Source: Acanthaster planci (taxonomy: Eukaryota > Echinodermata > Asteroidea > Valvatida > Acanthasteridae). From it: DNA of 60,000 nt. The notes under the pieces are model-generated. The model was not told where the DNA came from and searched no databases. It saw nothing but the letters and a program-made list of their open reading frames with translations. Below, piece by piece: positions 49,616-60,000 of this stretch (position 1 is the stretch's first letter; each line of letters starts with the position of its first letter). Location: the NCBI RefSeq assembly GCF_001949145.1, contig NW_019091395.1:289106-349105 (forward strand), written 5' to 3'. The translations under genes were made by a program, and so were the position numbers.

Positions 49616-51139
49616 TTAAGGGTTCCCCTGTCTGTCTATCTCTATCTCTCTCAAACTCAAATATCTCTCAGGCACTCTACGGTCCCTCCTAGGATTACGT
49701 CTCGGTAGTGGTGCTACGACCCTGTCGTCATTTGCTTCTGTTTGGCTCAGTTCTGCGCGCTGAGCGCCTTCCTCTCCAGGTAGGTTGGGTGTTTCCAGAA
49801 CTTCAAGTTGCCCTCCTTCGTTAGGAATTGGACCTGTCACCTGCTCCTCTGACCCACCGCCCGCAGGCAAGTCGCCTGGCCTAGGTGAGTCGCCTGTCGG
49901 CGCACCGGTAGTCCACACCTTAATTGGCTCGCCTTCATGAGGCTTCAGTCTATCACAATGGACGACATTCATTTTGCCGTTCTTTCTTCTCTGGATCCTG
50001 AAGACCACGTCCGACAACTTTTGCAGGATAAGGTAAGGACCTTCCCATCTACATTGCAGTTTAGGCGACAGACCCTTCCTTTTGGCGTGGTTGTGTAAGC
50101 AAACGAAGTTACCAGGCCCTAGTTTAGGTGAAGTTGTCCGTCGATCATAACACGTCTTCTGCCTTCTGGCACTCTGCTGCAAGCATATCCGGGCCCTGTC
50201 ATGGGCAGCTCTTAGACGTCTCCGCAATTCACTCGCATAGTCTGTCTCAACTACGCCTTCTGGCACTCTCTCATCTGCTGAAGTCTCAGTTGTTAGATCA
50301 ATGGGGAGGCACACCTCACATCCCAACATAAGCATGTTGGGCGACTCGCCGGTAGATTGCTGTGGTGTCGCAGAATAAGCAAAAGTGGCCAATGGGCGTT
50401 TCTTGTCCCAATCATGTTGTCGCCTCTCAGGCTCTATCATCATTGCCACCATGTTTACAAGTGTCCGATTAAATCTCTCAATCAGCCCGTCGGACTTTGG
50501 GTTGTATGGACACGTCCGGGTCTTATTGATGCCAAGAATTCGACACATCTCTGAAAACACCTGGGATTCAAAGTTGCGGCCCTGGTCTGAATGAAGGACC
50601 TCTGGTACGCCAAACCGACATACGAATTCCTTTACGAACGTCTCAGCCACAGCTTCTGCAGTCTGATCAGCTAGGGGATATGCCTCCATCCATTTGCTTA
50701 GGTAGTCTCCCACGACCAAGATGTATTTGTTTCCCTTCTTAGTCTTTGGCAGGGGTCCCACGATGTCTAAGGCGACACGTTCCATAGGCGCCCCCACTGC
50801 CCGTTGCTGCAATGGCGCCTTCCTAGTTCGGGCCGGGGATTTCCTCTTCGCACATTCGTCACATCGCCTAACAATTGACCTAACTTCAGCCGCCATGCCG
50901 ACCCAGTAGAATCGATCTCGGACCTTGGCAAAGGTTTTCTTGACGCCCAAGTGTCCACTTGACTTTCCTCTATGCAGCTCTTTCACAAACTCTATGCGGT
51001 ATCTCTCAGGTAGCACCGTGTGCCACTTTACTAGGCGACCGTCATCTGATTCCCATCGCCTACAGAGGACTCTTTCCCTCACCGCAAGTTGATCCCATAT
51101 CCGCCAGTATGCTTTCGCAGCTGAACATCTTGAAGACAT
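49616..51139 (-). CDS. Retrotransposon integrase, 507-residue open frame
   Basis: The longest intact piece of the element. It has an HHCC zinc-binding segment (ELHRGKSSGHLG ... CDECAKR), then a DDE core: Asp in ALDIVGPLP, Asp in HSDQGRNFES, and Glu in GLIERFNRTL about 35 residues later. A C-terminal GPY/F-type module follows (RWEGPYLILQKLSDVVFRIQ), with an acidic, proline-rich tail. Integrase inserts element DNA into chromosomes. The frame is open although the rest of pol is damaged, so expression of a functional protein is unlikely. Confidence 0.92.
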   Translation of the reverse strand: MSSRCSAAKAYWRIWDQLAVRERVLCRRWESDDGRLVKWHTVLPERYRIEFVKELHRGKSSGHLGVKKTFAKVRDRFYWVGMAAEVRSIVRRCDECAKRKSPARTRKAPLQQRAVGAPMERVALDIVGPLPKTKKGNKYILVVGDYLSKWMEAYPLADQTAEAVAETFVKEFVCRFGVPEVLHSDQGRNFESQVFSEMCRILGINKTRTCPYNPKSDGLIERFNRTLVNMVAMMIEPERRQHDWDKKRPLATFAYSATPQQSTGESPNMLMLGCEVCLPIDLTTETSADERVPEGVVETDYASELRRRLRAAHDRARICLQQSARRQKTCYDRRTTSPKLGPGNFVCLHNHAKRKGLSPKLQCRWEGPYLILQKLSDVVFRIQRRKNGKMNVVHCDRLKPHEGEPIKVWTTGAPTGDSPRPGDLPAGGGSEEQVTGPIPNEGGQLEVLETPNLPGEEGAQRAELSQTEANDDRVVAPLPRRNPRRDRRVPERYLSLREIEIDRQGNP

Positions 51140-51168
51140 CCCAGCCCATTCGGGTCTTCTGGTCGACT

Positions 51169-51774
51169 CTATTTAGCCTTCAGCACCCATCTAATGGATG
51201 CATCCTGCAGCTGCACCTCTCTCACCTCCGCGCAGGTGACGTTAGGCGTGAGAGTAACGCTTCTCACTCCTGCCACAGGAGTTGTCTTTTCTTCCACAGG
51301 TTCGCCTGTTGGGGTTGTCGCCTCCGCCTGCTCATTTCTCCCACACTGTCTACACGGCGCGCGGGACAATCCATCTGCGTTGCCGTGTAAGCGTCCTGCT
51401 CGATGTACTATCGTGAAGTTGTACTTGCTGATAACTTGCAACCAGCGCGCCATCTGGCCCTGTGGTTCCCGAAAGTTGAACAGCCAGCGTAGTGCCCCGT
51501 GGTCGGTTCGACCCATGACCCTTCTACCATAAAGGTACTGCCTGAATTGCTTCAGAAATACCACGACCGCCAGCAATGCCCGGCGCGTCACACAGTAGTT
51601 GTGCTCTGCTTTACTGAGTGCTCTACTCGCACAGGCGACCACCATTTCTTTCCCGTCTGTCACCTGCGACAGGACCACGCCTACGCCTACACCGCTTGAA
51701 TCGGTGTCCAGGACATACCCAGCTTCAGGGTCAGGGAACTTCAGAACTGGCGCCTCCAAAAGACAATTTTTCAA
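51169..51774 (-). pseudogene. Retrotransposon RNase H domain
   Basis: A 201-residue frame with YVLDTDSSGVGVGVVLSQ (first catalytic Asp), RALSKAEHNYCVTRRALLAV (catalytic Glu region) and RTDHGALRWLFNFREPQGQM, followed by IVHRAGRLHGNADGLSR. It is a typical Ty3/gypsy RNase H and was probably once continuous with the RT upstream. Confidence 0.9.
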
Positions 51775-51849
51775 ATCTTGGAAAGCTCCTTCACAGTTAC
51801 TGGTCCACGCAAATTCTCGTCCCTTCTCTCTGTCAGCCGGTGTAAAGGC

Positions 51850-52700
51850 CGAGCCCTATCAGCAAAGCTTCTGATAAATCTGCGATAATAGGACGCTAAT
51901 CCTAAAAACTCTTCACTTCTCGTACAGTCATAGGCGTTGGCCAATAACGAACAGCCCTCACCTTATGTGGATCAGTCGCAATCCCTTCACCAGACACTAT
52001 ATGTCCCAGGTACAGGACCTGTTGCTTGAATAGGTGACATTTCTTCGGTTTGAGTTTTAGGCCTGCCTGCCTAAAACGCTGAAATACCGTCTCAAGGTGA
52101 CTCAACCTTCCTCGGTTCTCTTAGCGTACACAACGACATCATCTAGGTAGACAAGTGGTGTCTCCCAATGCAGGCCAGCCAAAACCCTCTCCATAAGTCG
52201 CTCAAACGTGGAGGGGGCGTTGCAGAGCCCGAATGGCATCACCCGCCAGCGATACAAACCTCCCCGAATGACAAAAGGAGACTTCTTTCTGGCCTCGTCA
52301 TCTAGCTCGACCTGCCAATAGCCGGACGCAAGATCCAAGGTGGAGAACTACCTGGATCCTGCTAAGGCGTCATGTGACTCATCGATCCGAGGGATCAGGT
52401 AGGCGTCTTTAACGGTGACTGCATTTAGGCGCCGGTAGGCCACACAAAACCACTTGCTCCCGTCCTTTTTTCTCACTAAGACTACGTTGGACGCCCATGG
52501 GCTGTCCGAAGGCTCAACAGTGCCATTGCACACCATTTCTTTCACCTGTCGTTGGATTTCTGCCTGTTCCTCAGGAGGATGTCTCCGTGGCCTCTCCTTT
52601 ATAGGCCAGGCACTGCCTGTGTTGATTCGATGACGGACCAAGTCCGTGCGCCCTATGTCGCCCTCCCCTTCAGAGAAAACGTCTTCATAACGGCACAACA
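51850..52700 (-). pseudogene. Reverse transcriptase, three fragments
   Basis: Fragment one (52698-52348) has SPWASNVVLVRKKDGS and ends at an in-frame stop just before LDLASGYWQVELD. Fragment two (52338-52102) has MPFGLCNAPSTFERLM and the catalytic YLDDVVVY. Fragment three (from 52105) has LKPKKCHLFKQQVLYLGH after a frameshift, and another shift near 51905 separates the GLASYYRRFI block. All the main RT motifs are recognisable. Confidence 0.9.
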
Positions 52701-52939
52701 GTTGAGCAATTCTGCTGTGATATCTCGGACCTACACCTTCCTTACTTCTCTAGAACAAGTCCTCAAGGTATTGAAGCGGGAACATCTGAAGAGCCGCTGG
52801 ACGAAGTTTCTCCCAGTTATACTTCCTGCACGTCGCCTTCACCTACAGGCGTATAAGTGCCCGCCGTGGTTCCCTTCCTGACAACACATCCCCTCTTGCC
52901 AGGGTTGAATACTTTGATGGGGAGTGTACTCTCAGCTGC

Positions 52940-53460
52940 TTAGACCAGCACCCTGGCTACAACCATGCCCTTTTCCGCTATTTCGCTTCTCTCCATAGGC
53001 TCAATGACCCCTACTTCGCCTTCCAGCCTGTCACCTGACACATAACCTGGCACTATCGCCTCGTGCCCAGCCGGCACTCTGGTAGTCTCTCCTACCATCA
53101 CTCTTGCACAAAGCCCACTCCCACGGTCATCTGCAAACTTTATCGTCTCCCCGCTCAACCGTGGCTCCAGAGTTCTGATGTCCAAAGTCCCTTGAGTTGG
53201 TATCAGAAAGTCCATTCCCAATATCCCTTGTATCTCGTCCGTGTTGCCGAAGACTATGTTGATTGGCTTGGTCGTTCTACCAATATACCAGTGCGTCCAT
53301 CCTACTCCCATCAGCGTTTCTGACTGCTGCACCTGTTGTTACTAGTCGTGGTCGACGGTCTCTTGAAATGCTAAAATACAGTGTTGACGACAGCACAGTG
53401 TGTGTTGCCCCCGTGTCAACCAGTAGTCTTGCTTTAACTCCCTACATGGCCTACACGTAC
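52940..53460 (-). pseudogene. Retrotransposon aspartic protease, frameshifted
   Basis: The active-site motif LLVDTGATHTVLSS is read near 53440-53390. The downstream ILGMDFLIPTQGTLD block, typical of Ty3/gypsy proteases, sits in a different frame (53332-52940). A frameshift therefore splits the domain. Confidence 0.75.
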
Positions 53461-53575
53461 AACCCATTACACGCTGTGCTACTGGCTTTAGGTGAAGCTC
53501 CACCCTCGCCTTCACCTACTTCTTCTCCGGCGCGGTTTTCTCCAATGCCTTCCGGCCCTCTTTCTTCTCCAGCTT

Positions 53576-54726
53576 TCACACGGGCCTCTGGGTCAGCTGC
53601 TCCTTGTTTTCTGACTTCAGTCGCTTTTCCTCGCTTTGCTTACAACTCTTGGCAAAGTGCCCCTTACGTTTGCACCTAAAACAAACATCTTCTGGGTTTG
53701 CCTTGCGTCTTTGATTGGCACCGTGCGAGGAGTCCGCTGGACGTTCGAAGGTGTCAATTCGCTTTGTCATCTTCTCCAGCCACTCCTTCACCTCGCGCTG
53801 ATTTTCTTTCATTTTCTGCTTCAGGACATCTATGGGGTATTGGTCCTCGCCCTCCACCACTCGGGCATATTTAGGCCGGTTTCCAGCCCACTGTTCCTCT
53901 ATTTTTAGGAACCCTTCAGTGTTCAGTGCGGCCCTTATTGCTTCGTCCAGCGATGATGGTCTGGCTCGGAAAATTCCTTCCCTGACGGCTTGCTCCTCCA
54001 CCGCATCAGAGAAGTGCCCCCTGGCCAGGCGGTCCGAAAGTTCCAGGTAGGCGAGTGAAGCCAGCTCCCTTATCGTCAGCCCCAGCTCCTGCAGCGTCTC
54101 CTAAGGCTTCTGTCGCCTGTGCCGCAGAACCGCTAGGTGATTCTCCGCAAACCTCTTTTCCAACAGTCCCACCAACTCGGACTACGTCACTTGACTCTCA
54201 CTCGCAGCAAGGTTTCCCAGTACCTTGACTGCATCACCTTGTAGGCTCGCCGCCAGGAACACTTTTGCCTGACGATCACTCCAACTGTTCGCTACTTTAC
54301 AAGCCTCAAAATGCTGCCTGTAATCGCGTCACGGGGTCTTCCCGCCAAATCTATCCGGGATGATGTTCGGACACCTGGTAGGAACATCCTCGCTACTCAT
54401 CATCCCAGCCTTTCACTTCTCGACCTCGTTACTTCGAAGGTCCGGGATTTTTCGCCTTCCCTCAGGCTTGCGTCTTTTTCAGACTGCAACAAAACCCTCT
54501 CCTGGGTTTCCGGCTGTCGGCTCGGCAGACTGCCCTCCTCGCCACAGCTCGTCGCCTCATCCACCGTCCTTGACGGAGCGCCTATCGTATACGCGGGTGT
54601 AGGCACTGGTGCCACGGGATTGTAGAATCTCGTCCTGGGTTTTGGGGTTGGCCGTATGGATGGTGCTGGGGTTGATGTGTCCGTGAAGAGTTCACGGCTA
54701 CTGGCACGCGCAACATTGTTCAACAC
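53576..54726 (-). pseudogene. Retrotransposon gag with CCHC zinc knuckle, broken
   Basis: The 3' part (54001-53576, 141 residues) has the nucleocapsid knuckle CFRCKRKGHFAKSC, fitting C-x2-C-x4-H-x4-C. The 5' part (54726-54400) is proline- and threonine-rich and open, and the segment between (54400-54001) needs frame changes. Gag would form the particle that packages element RNA. Confidence 0.75.
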
Positions 54727-54925
54727 AGTGAGCCTCAGTTTCGTTGCAGATATGCGCAGACATGCGCAGACGGCGCTAATGTGAAATACCTCTATGTCGA
54801 ACTAGCTCTTTCACGTCTGCGTTAGCCTACGTTCGTATGTATTGAACACCTGTCGGGTCATGCTTTTGTTCACATCACATAATAAAACTCCTGGTCCAAC
54901 AGTGATTACCCTACAACATGTTCAC

Positions 54926-55075
54926 ACCTGCCAGCCTGTCGTACTTCTTCCTGAGGTCAGGCATCACCACACAAAAGATTAGAATTTTGAATGAACTGAG
55001 GGCTCATTTAAGTACCTTTTAATCTATTGTGTGGTAATGCCAGACCTGAGGAAGGAGTACGACAGGTTGGCAGGT
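54926..55075. repeat. 150-bp inverted-repeat (MITE-like) insertion
   Basis: Left arm acctgccagcctgtcgtact..ggcatcaccacaca is the near-perfect complement of the right arm tgtgtggtaatgcc..agtacgacaggttggcaggt. Arms are about 48 bp with a 54-bp AT-rich spacer. It lies between the gag region and the right LTR. Confidence 0.8.
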
Positions 55076-55331
55076 CTGCATGTTCGACTGAATCACCTCC
55101 TTCAAACTCCATATATATTTTTGATGAAGACAGCCAAGACAAAGAGTTTTAAAACACATTCAAATTAGACAAAGGTCAAGTTGTAAGCGATCTTAAATTT
55201 TAAAACCACCACCAAATTTCAACTATGGTAAATACATTATTTGAGACAACAAATAAAGACGAATACACTTCATAACATGCTGGCAAGATGTGTAATACAA
55301 AGTTCTAAAAATTCATATACAACTACAATAG

Positions 55332-55947
55332 TGTAGCGGAACTAACCTCTGACGACTGCCCGGGTCGGTCTCGACCGATAGCGGTGAGCGGCCTAACCTC
55401 CACGGCCCGAGACGCAGATCCGTTTTGGCGGAAGTCTACCGCCAGGCCCGTGGCTCACCACTGCCAAAACACACTCACACACCCTCGCACCACACGGGGC
55501 TAACAGACGGGGGACCACCGGGGAAGAAATGGGGGGGGCGGACGCCAGTTTGTGCCTACCCTTTGCTTTGATGCTTTATTCTCCTATAGGCGCACAGTGC
55601 TTCACCTACGTGCGGGACTATTCACTGATCACAAAATTATAGGTGCCAGGATTTATTAACAATCACAAATCAAGCTCACACAAAGTGTGAGGCTCCCCTA
55701 CTGCGACTACTTAAATAAATGTAATTGACTGGACGATTAAAAAGTACACTTTATCTCCGATCAGAACCCCTCACTGCAATTGGTGGCAGCTGCAGCAGGA
55801 AGTTGCTTTCCAACTCAACACAGTGACTGTCGCAGCGGGAAGAGAGCGACTCTTTGCACGCGGTCGCTTATATACACGCCAGCGCGCACAACGTTGCTAA
55901 GCAACAAACGCTTGAAAGCGCACCAGTGGGCTATGCATTGCGTTACA
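55332..55947 (-). repeat. LTR copy, right (616 bp), probable solo LTR
   Basis: On the minus strand it starts TGTAACGC and ends CCGCTACA. It contains a TATA-like GTATATAAGCG (about 55866-55876) and an AATAAA signal (near 55568), which fixes its orientation as minus. The 4-bp string atag sits directly on both sides (55328-55331 and 55948-55951), as expected for a target-site duplication of an isolated LTR left by LTR-LTR recombination. No primer-binding site follows it. Confidence 0.75.
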
Positions 55948-56112
55948 ATAGGAATCTGGGAAAATTTCACAGAAATAGTAAAAAAGAACTAAGCCCTTCC
56001 TGTTAACTTGTGCGAAGGAGTTCTCTTACAGGTACCATAATGTACAATAATAATAAACTAAAGATGTAAAAAAACTTTGCTTCCTTTACAAAGAACACCA
56101 AAAATTTCAGCT

Positions 56113-57649
56113 TTAGGCTTTCAGGAAGGAAAACTGGGCTTTCATGAGCAGGTGGTCCGATGGGAAGACTGCGTTGGGACAAGCGTGGAACGGCAGGATC
56201 AGCCTCTCTTCCGGCATCCTGAGAGCACCACTGCAGTGGAGTGAGCTGGAGCTGAACCAGATGTAGTCCACAGCGGCTACATATTTGTCTGCTCCGCGAC
56301 CCTGCTGGTTTGGAAACAATAGATATTGTGGGATAGAAAACATCATCGAGCAATTTCATAACAGGCTCCCCTTCAAGTCATCGCTACATCGCAGTTTTGC
56401 CCAGTACCCATCAGGGTGTGTTTTGTGCATGGGGTGGAAATACCAGGGCAAAATTTTAATTGCTGACAAGATTTTTCAGTGGTAGCTGGGCCAATTTTGC
56501 TAGTGCTGGAAGTGTCACCAGCTAAACTACCCATAATGCTTTGCATTTTATACATGTCACATTATTTGACGAAAGGGAGTAATTGCAGAATGGGTATTCT
56601 CTCGCCACTCTAAAAAACAACCCCTGGAATGACTGGTTACGTGGGTACAAGGTGAAAATCCCTTGACGTGACACTTTGACCTATACCTGGCTATGAGGTT
56701 GGTCATGCGGGGTATTCTGCAATCGATCTGATGAAAGAGATTAACCGCAACCGGTACACAGATGGAAGGAGTATGAGCTATCAGTTGGTATACCTTAGTG
56801 TAATTGAGCGCCACATCAAACAGCGCTTGCAAAGCTTTGGTCGGCAGTGGTCCAACTGGAGTTGCACATTCCGGAGAGCTGTCTTCGTAACATGTGAAGG
56901 GTGGCTCGTGTCCCTATTTTGATAAACACAAATTTCAAACTGATCAAGAGTCTCCGTGATAAATTGGTTGGACTGTGCTGAAGAATACCATTGATGGCAC
57001 CAAATAATAAAGTTTTTACTGGTTGGACATTGCATTTTTCCTGAGCATGCCCTGACCCCTCGACCAATAAGTCTGCCTCAGACTTAGATCCTTCAAACTT
57101 TGCGTGCAAAGGTTAAGGCTATTCTTGAATATAAATCAATATATATATTTATAAATATAAATAAATACCAATTACATGCTTTTTGAATATTGGACCAGTT
57201 ATATTTAAATGAATATATATTTAAGAATATATATATTTTTAAATAAATATATATTTATAAATATAATATAATTTAATTTTTTAATTTACAAATATATATA
57301 ATTTATAAATATAAATAAATACCAATTACATGCTTTTTGAATATTGGACCAGTTACATTTAAATGAAAAATAACACCAATATCTTTATGTCATAATCATA
57401 CACTGTGTCTAAAATTCCTCCATTTGATCTCAACACAAGTGAACCGATTCCATTAACTTAATTTGCCCAAGACAGGAGAATGATTTGGAAGCACCTAAAA
57501 CACAGTCTTCTGTTTAAGAATGGATTATCTTTGGATTAATTGCTAGGGGTTACATGTGCTGTACTTACCATAACAGTTTTGTAGGAACTTTTGAGACTCA
57601 CCGAGTCGTGTGTGAAAAAGTCTGGAAAAACGTCTAGCAGGGACATGAC
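56113..57649 (-). CDS. Endonuclease/exonuclease/phosphatase-family protein, C-terminal exons
   Basis: Two exons in phase, 57602-57649 and 56113-56301, encode the last 78 residues; the gene continues to the right. The final exon has AAVDYIWFSSSSLHCSG and AVFPSDHLLMKAQFSFL. The D-Y-I-W and S-D-H triads are the closing motifs of the Mg-dependent EEP fold, with the His catalytic. Among relatives the pattern is closest to CCR4/nocturnin/Angel-type RNases and 2'-phosphodiesterases, which act on RNA or phosphoester substrates. Subfamily assignment is not possible from this piece. Stop TAA at 56115-56113. The short upstream exon (VMSLLDVFPDFFTHDS) is supported by both splice sites and phase. Confidence 0.8.
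57120..57366. repeat. AT-rich block with a duplicated 58-bp segment
   Basis: The segment containing accaattacatgctttttga and atattggaccagtta occurs at about 57165-57211 and 57318-57364, flanking a run of atatatttataaatat. It lies in the EEP-gene intron and has no coding signal. Confidence 0.7.
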
Positions 57650-58025
57650 CTGAGCAAAGCCCAATAAGACACATGGTACTACATTTCATTTGTGCACTCG
57701 ATAACAAATGCTTGTTAAAGGTTAACAGAAATTGAAAACATTTTGCTCACATGAAGTACAAGTATTTCAAAATAACAATAAACATAGAACCATTTCAAAA
57801 ACATCATAAATTTAATGCTTACCCCATCAATCGTGACCCAAAATTGAATAAAAAGATTCTGCGTTTCGCCGCCCACAAAAAATCCCCTTTTGGCCGTTCA
57901 CGCTCCCAGGCTGATTTGAAGACGTCATTGGCAGAACGCCTACATGTACAGTGTACATGTACATTGCATGATTGCACCAAGTATATGCAGTATTGCACAC
58001 TTGCAACAGACCACCTTGTGTTCGA

Positions 58026-58138
58026 TGTAGCTTGGCCCACAGGCAAACACTGTCTCAGTTCATGGTAGAAATTAAAAGACACAGTCCTACCGTGTATTTC
58101 TTGAACTGAGACAGTGTTTGCCTGTGGGCCAAGCTACA
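58026..58138. repeat. Perfect 37-bp inverted repeat
   Basis: Arms 58026-58062 and 58102-58138 are exact complements (tgtagcttggcccacaggca ... tgcctgtgggccaagctaca) around a 39-bp spacer. Weaker pairing extends outward (gtgttcga versus tcaaacac with a small insertion). Perfect arms suggest recent insertion or selection. Confidence 0.9.
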
Positions 58139-58374
58139 TACAGTACATCAAACACAACGTGAACTTAATGTTTTCAAATTCTGTTAGCCTTTAAAACGTA
58201 AGAGTGAAAAGGATATGGTAAGAAAGTTAAAAGTGAAGTGAGGTCCAAGGAGGAAAAATGAATGCAAAGGTTTAAGCCCAAGGAGGAAAAATGAGAATAT
58301 TAATCTACATTCATAAGTGCCTCAGTCTCCCTATTAGTAACATGCAACTTGACCGTGTATTAATTATCAAATTT

Positions 58375-58625
58375 TGATAATGTCCGCTGACATGTGATAA
58401 TGCCTGCTGATATGTGATAATGCCCGCTGATATGTGATAATGTCTGCTGATATGTGATAATTCCCACTGAGAAGTGATAATGCCTGCTGATATATGATAA
58501 TGCCCACTGATATGTGATAATGCCCGCTGAGAAGTGATAATGCCCGCTGATATGTGATAATACTTGCTGATATGTGATAATGCCCGCTGATATGTGATAA
58601 TGCCTCCTGATATGTGATAATGCCT
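58375..58625 (+). repeat. 20-bp minisatellite, about 12 copies
   Basis: The unit tgataatgcccgctgatatg is tandemly repeated with variants (cctgctg, agaagtg). The minus-strand frames with repeated HISAGII are its translation. Confidence 0.92.
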
Positions 58626-58866
58626 GCTGCGTAAATCACCTGCTGGCATCTGGATACAAGACAGTTTAATCGATTCTGACTGGTGAAGAGTCTGTGTACA
58701 GCGGCTCGCCACAATTGGACAATTTGCACAAGGAATATTCCATAAAATGGACGGGGGTGTTCGGGAAACTGAAAGTAAACTTCTAGCACAAAATTGCCCA
58801 AAATCCATCATATATTGACTTCTATTGACTCTCTGACTAAAAAGGTATTTATGGGTGGGAATAAGT

Positions 58867-59000
58867 GTGTGCTTGGCCAGTTTTACAGTAACGTTTAAGA
58901 CTGGCTCAGGAGACTGAACGCTGATATTGCCCTCTGTCATTAGTATCGTCCAGTCTCCTGAGCGGGTCTTAAACGCACGTTTAAGATCGGCCAAGCACAT
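58867..59000. repeat. 134-bp inverted-end element
   Basis: Left arm gtgtgcttggccagt...ggctcaggagactg pairs with right arm cagtctcctgagcgg...tcggccaagcacat. Both arms contain aacgtttaagac-like sequence. Arms are about 50 bp with mismatches and a spacer of about 35 bp. Confidence 0.7.
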
Positions 59001-59149
59001 ATTTACTACCTTATTATGTTTACTTTAAATTAATAATTGTCAAGACTAAATTGCACGATGTTTGAGTGAACAAGCACTTCACACAGTATTTGCATGACAA
59101 ATTATTGAATGCACTTTACCAGAAGTCGAAAAGTGCCAAACAGTGTTGT

Positions 59150-59310
59150 ATCCCAGACCTTGATATCCGAGACCAAGACCAAGACATACGAGACCGAGAC
59201 AAAGACCGAGGCCTACTCCTTCAAGACCAAGACCAGGACTTCAAGACTGAGACTTTTGCAGGTCGAGACCGAGACCATAGCATACGAGACCGAGACCAAC
59301 CAAAAACCAA
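59150..59310 (+). repeat. gagacc-rich simple repeat
   Basis: Imperfect repeats of gagaccgagaccaagac. A second patch at 59930-60000 runs off the window end. The open frames rich in DQD/ETKT are by-products. Confidence 0.75.
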
Positions 59311-59774
59311 TGTTTAGTTTTTACCAAAAGGTAAATAGGGACAAACATATGGCAGTACAATTAAGTATAAAAGAAATAAAATGCAAACATTAACATAAAC
59401 ACACACACAAATAGGTCAAATATTTGTTAAAGAATGTCTCAGTTCTTTTATAAGTGATACTGCTCTACTTTTACCCTGGTCTGGTCATTTTCAACCCGAG
59501 TGTCCCAAATGATATGATGTGAACATTAAAACAAATATCCTTAGACTGTTTTTGTAAGCAAAATACTGAAAAACAAATATCCAAACAGATGTACCATAAC
59601 GAAACTACTTAAAGAATACGTACCACATACAAGACGGAATGAAAGCACTTTCACAGGTGCATACAATTCATAGCGTGCGCACACACACAGACTGGTTCTC
59701 GTCCTGGCCTTACGTTCAGCAGGAGACTACGTAGGGAACGGGAACCAGTCTAGTGTACGAATTCCGCTACTCAC

Positions 59775-59810
59775 AAGCTCATCTCCATGATGTCAATCAG
59801 CATGGCTACT
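59775..59810 (-). CDS. Possible 36-nt upstream exon of the EEP-family gene
   Basis: Bounded by a CAG acceptor after a short pyrimidine-poor tract and a GTGAGTAG donor, it would encode VAMLIDIMEMSL. Its exit phase does not fit directly onto the 57602-57649 exon, so at least one exon would have to lie between. It may be a chance match. Confidence 0.25.
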
Positions 59811-60000
59811 CTGGATTGGAAATGAAGTAACAACTTGGGACAAGGTTGCATCATGCTGTATTGACTAGTCTTCATTCCAGCATCCATGCATGCATGGCAG
59901 CTACATGCGCATTTTGTTATGGTTTCGACTGGTCTCGAGGGGGAGACCCGAGACTATGGCATCCAAGACCGAGACCGGCAATTTCGAGACCGAGACTGGC

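Larger units (their letters stand above)
49616..54726 (-). mobile_element. Ty3/gypsy-type retrotransposon internal region, degenerate
   Basis: Domain order on the minus strand is gag (54726-53576), protease (about 53450-52940), reverse transcriptase (52698 to about 51860), RNase H (51774-51169) and integrase (51139-49616). Integrase after RNase H is the Ty3/gypsy (Metaviridae) order. The frame is broken by several shifts and at least one internal stop, so this copy cannot move on its own. It is a genomic retrotransposon with no envelope gene seen. Confidence 0.93.

Noticed and set aside
47926-55947. One complete LTR retrotransposon bounded by the two LTRs
   Set aside because: The right LTR has its own atag target duplication and no primer-binding site. 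The left has no matching duplication, and the internal region is broken by frameshifts and a MITE.
58311-59000. 229- and 144-residue minus-strand open frames
   Set aside because: They are translations of the 20-bp minisatellite and the adjoining inverted element, with periodic residues and no conserved motif.

Overview
This is a window of animal nuclear DNA. Coding sequence is split into many short exons with GT/AG junctions, introns run from about 100 bp to several kb, and the intergenic DNA is full of SINE-like, fold-back and LTR-derived repeats. The gene content (a BMAL-type clock gene and IFTAP, an intraflagellar-transport partner) and the look of the repeats suggest a marine invertebrate deuterostome. 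An echinoderm is my best guess, with amphioxus as the alternative. That placement is inference; no search was run.

Layout. (1) 1-8863, minus strand: eleven exons of a BMAL1/ARNTL/cycle transcription factor, from the start codon through bHLH, PAS-A and most of PAS-B. The C-terminus lies beyond the left edge. (2) 8864-13539: about 4.7 kb with no recognisable gene, ending in a 140-165 bp tandem repeat. (3) 13540-36834, minus strand: a complete gene that I assembled from 26 exons in consistent phase. It encodes a 1088-residue protein with an N-terminal calponin-homology-like region, a middle region of unknown fold and a C-terminal run of ankyrin repeats. I do not recognise a named family for it. 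(4) 38490-41193, plus strand: IFTAP in five exons, head to head with (3) across a 1.65 kb intergenic region that probably holds both promoters. (5) 43949-45310, minus strand: an amidase-signature hydrolase with an uninterrupted reading frame and an intact Lys-Ser-Ser triad, unlike its intron-rich neighbours. (6) 47926-55947: a broken Ty3/gypsy retrotransposon (gag, protease, RT, RNase H, integrase; minus strand) between two LTR copies. The right copy looks like an independent solo LTR. (7) 56113-57649 and perhaps further right: the 3' end of an endonuclease/exonuclease/phosphatase-family gene (CCR4/nocturnin/Angel-like), minus strand.

The genes do not form an operon or a single pathway. The one pairing that may matter is the divergent IFTAP and CH-ankyrin pair. 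If the second is also a ciliary gene, the shared upstream region would make sense of the arrangement. Between genes the DNA is dominated by short non-autonomous elements with long inverted ends, several in multiple copies within the window, and by minisatellites. Most long open frames outside the genes listed are read-through of these repeats.
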